From Chitinophagaceae bacterium UBA1953 (lineage in GTDB: Bacteria; Bacteroidota; Bacteroidia; Chitinophagales; Chitinophagaceae): a stretch of 64,000 bases of DNA. The notes under the pieces were generated by a model. The model did not search any database. It saw only the letters and a program-made list of their open reading frames with translations, and was not told the DNA's origin. This document shows positions 17,884 to 25,625 of the stretch, piece by piece. Each line of letters starts with the position of its first letter. Positions within the stretch are counted from its first letter, which is position 1. Position numbers and translations under genes: made by a program. Location of the stretch: positions 1-64,000 of the forward strand of contig DDEN01000001.1 in assembly GCA_002336115.1 (NCBI GenBank), in the 5' to 3' direction.

Positions 17884-18250
17884 AGGTATTTTTAACAAGT
17901 TAAAAGTACGAGAATATTGAAACCAATAAAATCAGTTCATCTATTTCCAGAAGATTGATATTGAAAAGAGGTTAGTAGTTTAATTTAAAATACAAAGCCA
18001 AAAAAGGGAATTTACCTCACAGGCTGCCGGATTGCAGCGGCACTGAAGCGCAGCGCAGGTACAGCGTAAAGCCGGGACAAAAGCCCATCAGGGAACTGAA
18101 ACCTCATAGCCCCACAAAAAATATTGAATACCCAATTGGGAATGATTAATAATGAAGGAGAATCTGTGCTCAAAAATCCTCCAATTTTAACCCGAGGCAG
18201 GCGTCAAATCAGCCATCTTGGGCATAAGAATTCCTCATTTCGCAACAATC
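17884..18250. other. Long leader region upstream of suf operon, with GC-rich block
   Basis: About 370 bases without a convincing gene. At 18014-18108 the sequence changes from AT-rich to markedly GC-rich (GCAGCGGCACTGAAGCGC and onward to CCCATCAGGG). It could be an inserted dispersed repeat or a structured RNA. A short frame runs through it but has no good start. Confidence 0.5.
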
Positions 18251-18294
18251 TATACTTTTTAGTATAAATTAATCTGTACTTTTGCGTATAAATT
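18251..18294 (+). promoter_or_regulatory. suf promoter with tandem palindromic operator
   Basis: Two 20-bp units, 18251-18270 and 18275-18294, are identical at 17 of 20 positions. The first contains the perfect palindrome TATACT-TTTT-AGTATA. The second overlaps the Bacteroidota -7 element TACTTTTG at 18277-18284. The arrangement suits a repressor that blocks RNA polymerase at sufB. The Rrf2-family protein at the end of the operon is the natural candidate, as for IscR/SufR in other bacteria; this pairing is inferred. Confidence 0.65.
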
Positions 18295-18329
18295 GAAACG
18301 CATTAGTAATCAGATAAAAAGAACGAATC

Positions 18330-19775
18330 ATGAGTGAAATGCTCAATACTCTGGAGCAAACCGCCCTGAGTGAGTACAAATATGGCTGGGTAACCAATAT
18401 TGAGGCCGACGAGGCTCCTCCCGGTCTTAACGAGGATATCATCCGCTTCATCAGCGCCAAGAAGAATGAACCCGAATGGATGCTGGAGTGGCGACTGAAA
18501 GCCTATCGCCATTGGCTGAAAATGGAAGTGCCCCGCTGGCCTAACGTGAAATATCCCGATGTGGATTTCCAGGCTATTAAATATTACAGCGCCCCCAAAC
18601 AGAAAAAAGAAATCAGCAGCCTGGATGAAGTTGATCCTGAATTAAGGGCAACGTTTGAAAAGCTGGGTATTTCGCTGGATGAACAAAAACGTTTATCAGG
18701 TGTGGCGGTTGATGCGGTGATTGATTCAGTATCGGTTGCTACAACATTTAAAACGCAACTGGCAGAAATGGGAATTATTTTCTGTAGCATGAGCGAAGCA
18801 ATTAAAGAGCATCCCGAACTGGTGAAGAAATGGTTAGGTTCGGTTGTGCCTGTTACTGATAATTTTTATTCGGCTTTAAACAGTGCCGTATTCAGCGATG
18901 GCAGTTTCTGCTACATTCCAAAAGGTGTACGATGCCCGATGGAGCTGAGTACTTACTTCCGTATTAATGCTGCAGGTACGGGCCAGTTTGAACGTACATT
19001 AATTGTTGCTGAAGAAGGTGCTTATGTAAGTTACCTCGAAGGTTGTACTGCTCCTCAGCGTGATGAAAACCAGCTGCATGCTGCTGTGGTTGAAATTGTG
19101 GCATTAGATAATGCAGAGGTAAAATATTCAACTGTTCAAAACTGGTATCCCGGCGATAAAGAAGGGAAAGGTGGTATTTACAATTTTGTAACCAAGCGTG
19201 GTATTTGTGCTGGTGTAAATTCAAAAATCAGCTGGACACAAGTTGAAACAGGAAGTGCCGTTACATGGAAATATCCTTCTGTGATTCTGAAAGGCGATAA
19301 CAGTGTGGGTGAATTTTATTCCGTAGCTGTTACCAACAATCATCAGCAAGCCGATACCGGTACAAAAATGTTGCACATTGGTAAGAACACCAGGAGCCGA
19401 ATTGTATCGAAAGGTATTTCTGCGGGCTTCAGTCAAAACTCTTACCGTGGTTTGGTGAATGTGGGTAAGAACGCAACCAATGCACGCAACTTCTCCCAGT
19501 GCGATAGTTTGTTACTGGGCGATAAATGCGGTGCTCATACATTTCCATACATTGAAGTAAAGAACAGCACTGCACAGGTTGAGCATGAAGCCACTACTTC
19601 AAAAATTGGTGAAGACCAGATTTTTTATTGCAATCAACGTGGACTGGATACGGAAACTGCAGTTGCATTAATCATTAATGGTTTTGCAAAGGAAGTAATG
19701 AACCAGTTGCCGATGGAGTTTGCAATTGAAGCGCAGAAGCTGCTGGCAATTTCATTGGAGGGAAGTGTTGGATAA
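18330..19775 (+). CDS. sufB: Fe-S cluster assembly scaffold SufB
   Basis: Scaffold subunit of the SufBCD complex on which Fe-S clusters are built. Full length at 481 residues. It has the characteristic N-terminal segment, the sequence GVRCPMELSTYFRIN, the beta-helix core (VSYLEGCTAPQRDENQLHAA with the conserved Cys) and CGAHTFPYIEVKNSTAQVEHEAT near the C-terminus. First gene of the operon, about 45 bases behind a clear promoter. Confidence 0.97.
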   Translation: MSEMLNTLEQTALSEYKYGWVTNIEADEAPPGLNEDIIRFISAKKNEPEWMLEWRLKAYRHWLKMEVPRWPNVKYPDVDFQAIKYYSAPKQKKEISSLDEVDPELRATFEKLGISLDEQKRLSGVAVDAVIDSVSVATTFKTQLAEMGIIFCSMSEAIKEHPELVKKWLGSVVPVTDNFYSALNSAVFSDGSFCYIPKGVRCPMELSTYFRINAAGTGQFERTLIVAEEGAYVSYLEGCTAPQRDENQLHAAVVEIVALDNAEVKYSTVQNWYPGDKEGKGGIYNFVTKRGICAGVNSKISWTQVETGSAVTWKYPSVILKGDNSVGEFYSVAVTNNHQQADTGTKMLHIGKNTRSRIVSKGISAGFSQNSYRGLVNVGKNATNARNFSQCDSLLLGDKCGAHTFPYIEVKNSTAQVEHEATTSKIGEDQIFYCNQRGLDTETAVALIINGFAKEVMNQLPMEFAIEAQKLLAISLEGSVG

Positions 19776-19786
19776 TCTTTATCCGT

Positions 19787-19819
19787 TATCAAATTTCAAA
19801 TTCACAAATTTTCAAATTA
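19787..19819. repeat. Short A/T repeat between sufB and sufC
   Basis: Three imperfect copies of TTTCAAATT-like units fill the gap between the two genes. Similar simple-sequence junction repeats occur at other gene junctions in this window. Confidence 0.5.
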
Positions 19820-19820
19820 T

Positions 19821-20585
19821 ATGTTATCAATAAAAAACTTACAGGCCCGCATTGAAGAAAAAGAAATTCTGAAGGGCATTAATTTAGATATTAAACCGGG
19901 TGAGGTTCACGCTATCATGGGGCCAAATGGTAGTGGTAAATCAACATTAGCATCTGTACTTGCTGGTCGTGCTGATTATGAAGTCACAGGTGGTGAAGTG
20001 GAGTTTAACGGAAAAAACCTGTTTGAACTTTCTCCTGAAGACCGTTCTCGTGAAGGTTTGTTTCTGGCATTTCAATACCCTGTTGAAATTCCCGGTGTAA
20101 GTACAACCAATTTCATCAAAACTGCAGTAAACGAAATCCGCAAATACCGTGGTGAAGAACCAATGGATGCTGTTCAGTTTCTGAAGAAGATGAAAGAAAA
20201 AATGAAGCTCGTTGAAATTGACCAATCATTATTAAGCCGTTCACTGAACGAAGGTTTCAGTGGTGGTGAAAAGAAACGTAACGAAATTTTCCAGATGGCA
20301 ATGCTTGAACCAACACTTGCTATTCTTGATGAAACAGATAGCGGTCTGGATATTGATGCGTTGCGTATTGTGGCAGAAGGTGTAAACAAACTTCGTGATG
20401 GAAACCGTTCATTCTTGGTAATTACGCACTACCAGCGTTTGCTCGATTACATTGTTCCTGATCATGTGCATGTATTATATAAAGGAAGAATTGTAAAAAG
20501 CGGCGGCAAAGAGCTTGCTCTTGAACTGGAAGAAAGAGGTTACGATTTTATTAAGGAAGAACTGGGAGAGAGTGTAGAAGCTTAG
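19821..20585 (+). CDS. sufC: Fe-S cluster assembly ATPase SufC
   Basis: ABC-type ATPase that drives SufBD rearrangement. Walker A is GPNGSGKSTLA (about residue 34), the signature motif is FSGGEKKRNEI, Walker B with catalytic Glu is LAILDETDSGLD and the switch His lies in VITHYQR. Length 254 residues is standard. Confidence 0.97.
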   Translation: MLSIKNLQARIEEKEILKGINLDIKPGEVHAIMGPNGSGKSTLASVLAGRADYEVTGGEVEFNGKNLFELSPEDRSREGLFLAFQYPVEIPGVSTTNFIKTAVNEIRKYRGEEPMDAVQFLKKMKEKMKLVEIDQSLLSRSLNEGFSGGEKKRNEIFQMAMLEPTLAILDETDSGLDIDALRIVAEGVNKLRDGNRSFLVITHYQRLLDYIVPDHVHVLYKGRIVKSGGKELALELEERGYDFIKEELGESVEA

Positions 20586-20778
20586 CCCCCTCTTGCTCAC
20601 CCTGAAAGGTGGAGTTGCTGAAACACAGCCCTTGCTTTTTCAAACGTATAATAAAAATGCAGCGGTTGTTTATTGATGATAAAAGAACAGAAAGCTGAAA
20701 TGCTTAATCACTATTGTTAAACTAAAAAAATAAAGCCCGGCCTCCCTCTCTGGAGGAGAGGGACCGAGGGTGAGGCTT
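20586..20778. repeat. Intergenic repeat with hairpin between sufC and sufD
   Basis: The 193-base gap contains two C/G-rich blocks. The second forms CCCTCTC-TGGAG-GAGAGGG (20744-20762), just before sufD. The first block starts right after the sufC stop (CCCCCTCTTGCTCACCCTG). It resembles repeat-type DNA rather than a terminator, since no T-run follows. The operon probably continues through it. Confidence 0.5.
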
Positions 20779-22086
20779 ATGTCAGAATTAAAAGAATTAA
20801 TACAGAACAAATACAATAACGAAGCTTTTGATGGCAACGGCTCTTTGCAGTCGTTAAGCCAGAAAGGAATTCAGCTGTTTAATGATCAGGGTATTCCAAC
20901 GGTGAAGCACGAAGAATGGAAATACACACGCATTGCTAATGTGCTGAATAAGGATTTCAGCTATGCAGTAAATGCAACTGCTGTAACAAAAGCTGATGTG
21001 GATGATGTTCGTTTGCCGGGTAATGAAAGTGCAAATGAGTTGGTGTTCATCAACGGAATTTATCATGCTGAATTATCAACCGTACGTTCATCGGCTGATG
21101 AACTGGTAATTGTGCCGTTAAGCGAAGCAGCAAAAGGTGAATACAAAGCTGTTGTTGATGCAAATCTTGGTCACAGTGCAAATTATCATCCCGATGGTAT
21201 CAATGCAATGAACAATGCATTTGCATACCAGGGATTGTTTGTTGCTGTAAAGAAAAATAAAACAGTTGAGCATCCGCTGTATTGCTATTACATCAATGAT
21301 GCAAGAAGCAACAGTGTGTTATCTCAGCCACGTACATTGATTCATGTGGGTGTGAATGCGGAAGTGTTTTTGGTGGAAGAAGAAATTACAATCGGCAGCA
21401 GCGATTCATTCACCAACCGTGTAAGTGAAATTATTGTGGAAGAAAATGCCAACGTACATATTTATAAAATACAGAACGAAGACAGTCACAGCAGTTGTGT
21501 AAAAACAACACATGTACGCCAGGTAGGTGTAAGCAAGGTAAACTCTGTTACATTAACATTGAATGGTGGAACCATCCGCAACAATCTCAATTTTATACTT
21601 GAAGCTCCTGGTTGTGAAAGTCACATGTATGGTTTGTATTGTGTAAAAGGCGAAACACATGTGGACAATCACACGATTGTAGATAATGTAATGCCCAACT
21701 CTTTCAGTAATGAATTGTACAAAGGCATTATTGATGAAAATGCAACAGGTGTTTTCAATGGTAAAATTTTTGTACGACAGGATGCACAAAAAACAAACGC
21801 TTATCAAAGTAATAAAAATGTATTGCTGAGCGATACGGCTAATGTGAACACCAAACCTCAGTTGGAGATTTTTGCTGATGATGTAAAATGTTCGCATGGT
21901 TGTACAGTTGGTCGACTGGATGAAGAAGCATTGTTTTACCTGCGTGCAAGAGGTGTGGGCGAGAAAGCTGCAAAGGCTTTGCTGCTGCATGCTTTTGCCG
22001 GTGAAATTTTAGATAAGATTGAACTGGAACCAATTCGTAAGTATGCAGATGTAATTATCTCTGAACGTTTAGGATTTGAATTTTGA
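20779..22086 (+). CDS. sufD: Fe-S cluster assembly protein SufD
   Basis: Partner of SufB in the SufBCD scaffold. The 435-residue protein shows the SufD/SufB beta-helix core and the conserved C-terminal stretch with ADDVKCSHGCTVGRLDEEAL followed by LRARGVGEKAAKALLLHAF. ATG 20779 is chosen over GTG 20770. It is separated from sufS by the GxxExxY cassette. Confidence 0.95.
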   Translation: MSELKELIQNKYNNEAFDGNGSLQSLSQKGIQLFNDQGIPTVKHEEWKYTRIANVLNKDFSYAVNATAVTKADVDDVRLPGNESANELVFINGIYHAELSTVRSSADELVIVPLSEAAKGEYKAVVDANLGHSANYHPDGINAMNNAFAYQGLFVAVKKNKTVEHPLYCYYINDARSNSVLSQPRTLIHVGVNAEVFLVEEEITIGSSDSFTNRVSEIIVEENANVHIYKIQNEDSHSSCVKTTHVRQVGVSKVNSVTLTLNGGTIRNNLNFILEAPGCESHMYGLYCVKGETHVDNHTIVDNVMPNSFSNELYKGIIDENATGVFNGKIFVRQDAQKTNAYQSNKNVLLSDTANVNTKPQLEIFADDVKCSHGCTVGRLDEEALFYLRARGVGEKAAKALLLHAFAGEILDKIELEPIRKYADVIISERLGFEF

Positions 22087-22090
22087 TTTC

Positions 22091-22564
22091 ACCACGGAGA
22101 CACAGAGAACACAGAGATGTGAATCAATAAAAACACTAAAGTAAACTTATGAATGAAAATGAATTATACGCACTTAACAGTATTTCAGGTGCAATAATTG
22201 ATTGCTCATTACATGTTCATAAGGAGTTAGGGCCGGGTTTGCTTGAAAGTGTTTATGAAGTGTGTTTGACGAAAGAGTTGATTGCATTAGGATTGGGAGT
22301 GAAGCGACAGGTTGCATTACCTGTTGTTTATAAAGGCGAGAAAATTGATATAGATTTTAAGATTGATTTATTGGTTGAAGATGATGTGATTGTTGAACTA
22401 AAGTCTGTTGAAACAATTCTCCCGGTTCATGAAGCACAGTTGCTTACTTATTTAAAACTATCAGAAAAGAAATTAGGTCTTTTGATAAATTTCAATGTTA
22501 AACTATTAAAAGATGGCATAAAGCGCTTTGTTTTATAACTCTGTGCTCTCTGTGTCTCTGTGGT
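22091..22564. mobile_element. Inverted-repeat cassette 1 carrying a GxxExxY gene
   Basis: Terminal inverted repeats at 22091-22116 and 22539-22564 match at 24 of 26 positions (core CTCTGTGTCTCTGTGG on the right side). They enclose only the GxxExxY gene. The left end begins four bases after the sufD stop and the right end stops seven bases before the sufS start, so the cassette fits exactly into an operon junction. No transposase is present. The mobile nature is inferred from the structure and from a second cassette of the same design at 55.3 kb. Confidence 0.65.
22149..22538 (+). CDS. GxxExxY protein, PD-(D/E)XK nuclease-like
   Basis: A 129-residue protein with the naming motif GLLESVY (about residue 30) and a later nuclease-like core: IDFKIDLLVEDDVIVELKSVE, where Asp and E-x-K match the PD-(D/E)XK pattern. 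The C-terminus LGLLINFNVKLLKDGIKRF is family-typical. The second copy at 55.4 kb has the same length and clear similarity. It sits inside the suf operon but has no known role in Fe-S assembly. It is bracketed by inverted repeats, so it may be a selfish or defence-like element. Confidence 0.85.
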   Translation: MNENELYALNSISGAIIDCSLHVHKELGPGLLESVYEVCLTKELIALGLGVKRQVALPVVYKGEKIDIDFKIDLLVEDDVIVELKSVETILPVHEAQLLTYLKLSEKKLGLLINFNVKLLKDGIKRFVL

Positions 22565-22571
22565 TAAAAAA

Positions 22572-23813
22572 ATGATTGAAACTTTAGAACATACAACGTT
22601 TGATGTAAAAGAAATCCGCCAGCAGTTTCCTGTGTTGAACAGGCTGGTGAAGGGAAAGCCATTGGTGTATTTTGATAATGCAGCTACTGCACAAAAGCCC
22701 AAAGTGGTGATTGATGCTTTGACTGAGTACTACGAAAAATACAATGCCAACATTCACCGTGGCATTCACTCGCTGGCAGAAGAAGCTACTGCAGCTTACG
22801 AGGCCACAAGAGATACAGTGCAGCAGTTTATCAATGCGCAGCACAGGGAAGAAATTATTTTCACCAGGGGTGTTACAGAAAGTATCAATCTTGTTGCATA
22901 CACTTATGGTCGCACAAACCTGAAGAGTGGAGATGAAATCATCATTAGCGGAATGGAACATCATAGTAACATTGTTCCTTGGCAACTGATTGCAGAAATG
23001 ACCGGGGCAAAGCTGCGTGTAATTCCTGTTGATGATAATGGCGAACTGATCATGGAAGAGTATTACAAACTGCTTTCAGAAAAAACAAAAATCGTTTCTA
23101 TTGTTCATGCAAGCAATTCGCTGGGTACCATCAATCCTGTAAAGGAAATCATTGACTCAGCTCATAAAGCTGGTGCAGTTGTGTTGGTGGATGGAGCACA
23201 GTCAACTGTTCATCTTGATATTGATGTGCAGGAACTTGATTGCGATTTCTTTGCCATCAGTTCGCACAAAGTATATGGACCAACAGGTATTGGCGTATTG
23301 TATGGAAAGAAACATTTGCTTGAAGCTATGCCTCCGTTTATGGGTGGTGGGGAAATGATTAAAGATGTTTCATTTGAAAAAACAACATGGAATGATCTTC
23401 CTTACAAGTTTGAAGCAGGTACACCCAATATTGCAGATACCGTTGCGTTAAAGGCTGCAATTGATTTTATCAACAGTATTGGTAAAATAGCTGCACGCAA
23501 ACATGAAGATGCATTGCTGCAATATGCAACTGAACAACTTGAAACTGTGGATGCTGTGCGTTTGATTGGCAGAGCTAAACATAAAGTAAGTGTGGCATCA
23601 TTTGTAGTGGAAGGTGTTCACCCGCAGGATCTTGGGATTTTATTGGATAACCAGGGTGTGGCAGTAAGAACAGGGCATCATTGCACACAACCATTGATGA
23701 ACCGTTTGGGAATACCGGGTACTACAAGAGCAAGTTTTGCTATGTACAATACAAAAGAAGAGATAAATGTGATGATAGCGGCATTAAATAAAGCAATAAG
23801 ATTGTTGAAATGA
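22572..23813 (+). CDS. sufS: Cysteine desulfurase SufS
   Basis: PLP-dependent enzyme that takes sulfur from cysteine as a protein persulfide for the Suf scaffold. PLP-binding Lys lies in SSHKVYGPTGIG (about residue 230) and the persulfide Cys in RTGHHCTQPLMNRLG (about 370). The N-terminus VYFDNAATAQKP is standard for group II desulfurases. ATG 22572 is used, not GTG 22560, which falls in the cassette's inverted repeat. Confidence 0.96.
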   Translation: MIETLEHTTFDVKEIRQQFPVLNRLVKGKPLVYFDNAATAQKPKVVIDALTEYYEKYNANIHRGIHSLAEEATAAYEATRDTVQQFINAQHREEIIFTRGVTESINLVAYTYGRTNLKSGDEIIISGMEHHSNIVPWQLIAEMTGAKLRVIPVDDNGELIMEEYYKLLSEKTKIVSIVHASNSLGTINPVKEIIDSAHKAGAVVLVDGAQSTVHLDIDVQELDCDFFAISSHKVYGPTGIGVLYGKKHLLEAMPPFMGGGEMIKDVSFEKTTWNDLPYKFEAGTPNIADTVALKAAIDFINSIGKIAARKHEDALLQYATEQLETVDAVRLIGRAKHKVSVASFVVEGVHPQDLGILLDNQGVAVRTGHHCTQPLMNRLGIPGTTRASFAMYNTKEEINVMIAALNKAIRLLK

Positions 23814-23823
23814 GTGATGAATA

Positions 23824-23888
23824 TGTTCCGTATGAACAAATGATGTATAGCAAAAGTTTTGATAGGTGATTGCGTTCCGTAAGAACGC
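23824..23888. repeat. Paired palindromes GTTCCGTANGAAC
   Basis: TGTTC-CGTAT-GAACA (23824-23838) and GCGTTC-CGTAA-GAACGC (23872-23888) share the same palindromic core, 48 bases apart. They lie in the 200-base gap between sufS and sufE, which otherwise holds no credible gene. Confidence 0.6.
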
Positions 23889-24014
23889 TTGATGAAAAAA
23901 GATGAAGTAAGCAGTGTGGTACAAGTGAGTGACACAACAGAAGATGAATAGAAATACGAAAGCCGGTAACAAAAACCCAATTCGTGTAATTCGATCAAAT
24001 TAGTGAAATAAAAA

Positions 24015-24461
24015 ATGAGTCAAGAAGTAAAATCAATAGCAGAAACAGAAGAAGAAATTGTTGAGGAGTTCTCCCTGTTTGATTCATGGGATGAAAAGTA
24101 CGAATACATTATTGATATGGGGAAGAAACTGAAACCATTGGATGATGTATTTAAGAAAGATGAAAATAAAATTAAGGGATGCCAGAGTACGGTGTGGATG
24201 GTGAGTGAACTGCAGGGTGATAAAGTGATTTACAAAGCGGAAAGTGATGCGGTGATTGTAAAAGGACTGGTGAGTATGCTTATTCGTGTATTAAGCAATC
24301 ACACACCACAGGAAATTATTGAAGCGAAGCTTGATTTCGTTGACAGAATTGGCATGAAACAACATCTTGCTCAAACACGCAGCAACGGTTTGCTGAGCAT
24401 GGTGAAGCAGATGAAGTTAGATGCAACAGTTTATTTAGCACAACTTTCAACTAAGAACTGA
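24015..24461 (+). CDS. sufE: Sulfur acceptor SufE
   Basis: Takes the persulfide from SufS and hands it to SufB. The conserved acceptor Cys is in IKGCQSTVW (about residue 55). WDEKYEYIIDMGKKL and the C-terminal RSNGLLSMVKQMK are family-typical. The 148-residue length is normal. The stop overlaps the start of the following DUF59 gene by one base (TGATG). Confidence 0.95.
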   Translation: MSQEVKSIAETEEEIVEEFSLFDSWDEKYEYIIDMGKKLKPLDDVFKKDENKIKGCQSTVWMVSELQGDKVIYKAESDAVIVKGLVSMLIRVLSNHTPQEIIEAKLDFVDRIGMKQHLAQTRSNGLLSMVKQMKLDATVYLAQLSTKN

Positions 24462-24778
24462 TGAGTTTGAATAAAGAAGCGATAAAAGAAGAGATTATCG
24501 AAAAAATGAAAACGGTATTTGATCCGGAACTTCCTGTGAATATCTATGAGCTTGGCCTCATTTACCGTATTGATGTAAACGATAATGGCTATGTGCAGGT
24601 AACAATGACATTAACTGCACCAAGCTGCCCGGCAGCACAATCATTGCCTGTTGAAGTGGATCAGAAAACAAGAGAAGTGGAAGGTGTAACAGATGTGAAT
24701 GTGATGATTACCTGGACACCAAGCTGGAACAAAAGTATGATGAGTGAAGCAGCAGCGCTTGAATTAGGATTTATGTAG
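24461..24778 (+). CDS. DUF59 Fe-S assembly protein, SufT/PaaD-like
   Basis: A 105-residue MIP18/DUF59 protein: VFDPELPVNIYELGLIYRIDV, then TMTLTAPSCPAAQSLP with the conserved Cys. Such proteins aid Fe-S maturation in SUF operons. It is translationally coupled with sufE. Confidence 0.9.
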   Translation: MSLNKEAIKEEIIEKMKTVFDPELPVNIYELGLIYRIDVNDNGYVQVTMTLTAPSCPAAQSLPVEVDQKTREVEGVTDVNVMITWTPSWNKSMMSEAAALELGFM

Positions 24779-24783
24779 AGTTG

Positions 24784-24889
24784 CTCACGGATTACGCAGA
24801 TTAACACAGATTATTCTGCTGATCAATAAGAATTAAAAATAATAATCACCAAACAGGTTTCATCTGTGTTCATCAGAGAAATCTGTGAG
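24784..24889. repeat. Gene-less inverted repeat pair
   Basis: A 30-base end at 24784-24813 and its inverted partner at 24860-24889 agree at about 24 of 30 positions (core AACACAGAT). They bound 46 AT-rich bases with no frame. The design resembles the GxxExxY cassettes without cargo. It lies between the DUF59 and bacilliredoxin genes. Confidence 0.55.
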
Positions 24890-24902
24890 AAAATTTTAAG
24901 AT

Positions 24903-25454
24903 ATGGCAATGATTTCATTAGATAGTTTAATGGGCGACAGTGGTCCCAACTATCCCGAACAGATTGCAGCACCTTACCGCAAAGAACTGGTGGATGCAGG
25001 TTTTGAACAAATGATGACTGCTGCTGATGTTGACAAAGTGCTTGAAGGTAACCCCGGCAAAACAATACTTGTTGTACTAAACAGTGTTTGCGGCTGCAGT
25101 GCAAGAGTGAGCAGACCCGGTGCTTTGTTAAGTTTTTTTAATCATGTGGTGCCCGATGTAAAAGCAACTCTTTTTGCAGGCATGGAAAAAGAAGCTGTTG
25201 TTCATTTTCGTGATAAATACCTGAACGGAATTACACCATCATCGCCCAATGTGATTTTGCTGAAAGATGGGAAAGTGTTGTTGCATTTGCAACGTTACCA
25301 GATTGAAACAACTGATGCAGGTACTATTGCTGATGCTTTGATTGAATCATACAATCAGCATTGCACAAAGAAAACAAAGGATGAAGAAAGAAATGAGCTG
25401 AGAGAATATTTTAAACAGGTATATCAGCTTGATCCGTTAGCAACTCAGGAGTAG
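24903..25454 (+). CDS. BrxA/BrxB family bacilliredoxin
   Basis: Thioredoxin-fold protein with the CGC redox motif in NSVCGCSARVSRPG (about residues 64-66), typical of BrxA/BrxB (YphP/YqiW) bacilliredoxins. It probably removes low-molecular-weight thiols from mixed disulfides. At 183 residues it has a charged C-terminal extension of about 40 residues beyond the Bacillus proteins. Its place between Fe-S assembly genes and the Rrf2 regulator suggests a thiol-redox role in SUF sulfur handling; that link is inferred. Confidence 0.9.
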   Translation: MAMISLDSLMGDSGPNYPEQIAAPYRKELVDAGFEQMMTAADVDKVLEGNPGKTILVVLNSVCGCSARVSRPGALLSFFNHVVPDVKATLFAGMEKEAVVHFRDKYLNGITPSSPNVILLKDGKVLLHLQRYQIETTDAGTIADALIESYNQHCTKKTKDEERNELREYFKQVYQLDPLATQE

Positions 25455-25587
25455 GAAAGGCACTGAGGCAAAAGGGCAAAGAGGTGTCTGTTCATCTGAA
25501 AGATGACCGGCACCATAAATACAATTTAGAAAAGAACGTTGAATCAATAACCAATTAAATAATTAACCAAAGAGAGATGTAGCGAAC

Positions 25588-25613
25588 TTCTGTGTTCTCG
25601 GTGTCTCTGTGGT
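25588..25613. repeat. Solo copy of cassette 1 terminal repeat
   Basis: This 26-base stretch matches the right-hand repeat of cassette 1 (22539-22564) at 23 of 26 positions, in the same orientation and again just before a start codon (rrf2-type gene at 25626). No partner end or cargo gene is present. A different G/A-rich simple repeat lies at about 25460-25485. Confidence 0.6.
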
Positions 25614-25625
25614 GAAAACAGTATT

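Noticed and set aside
23814..24014. Possible short peptide gene between sufS and sufE (near 23892)
   Set aside because: Fewer than 20 codons, no ribosome-binding site, and the interval is better explained by palindromic repeats.
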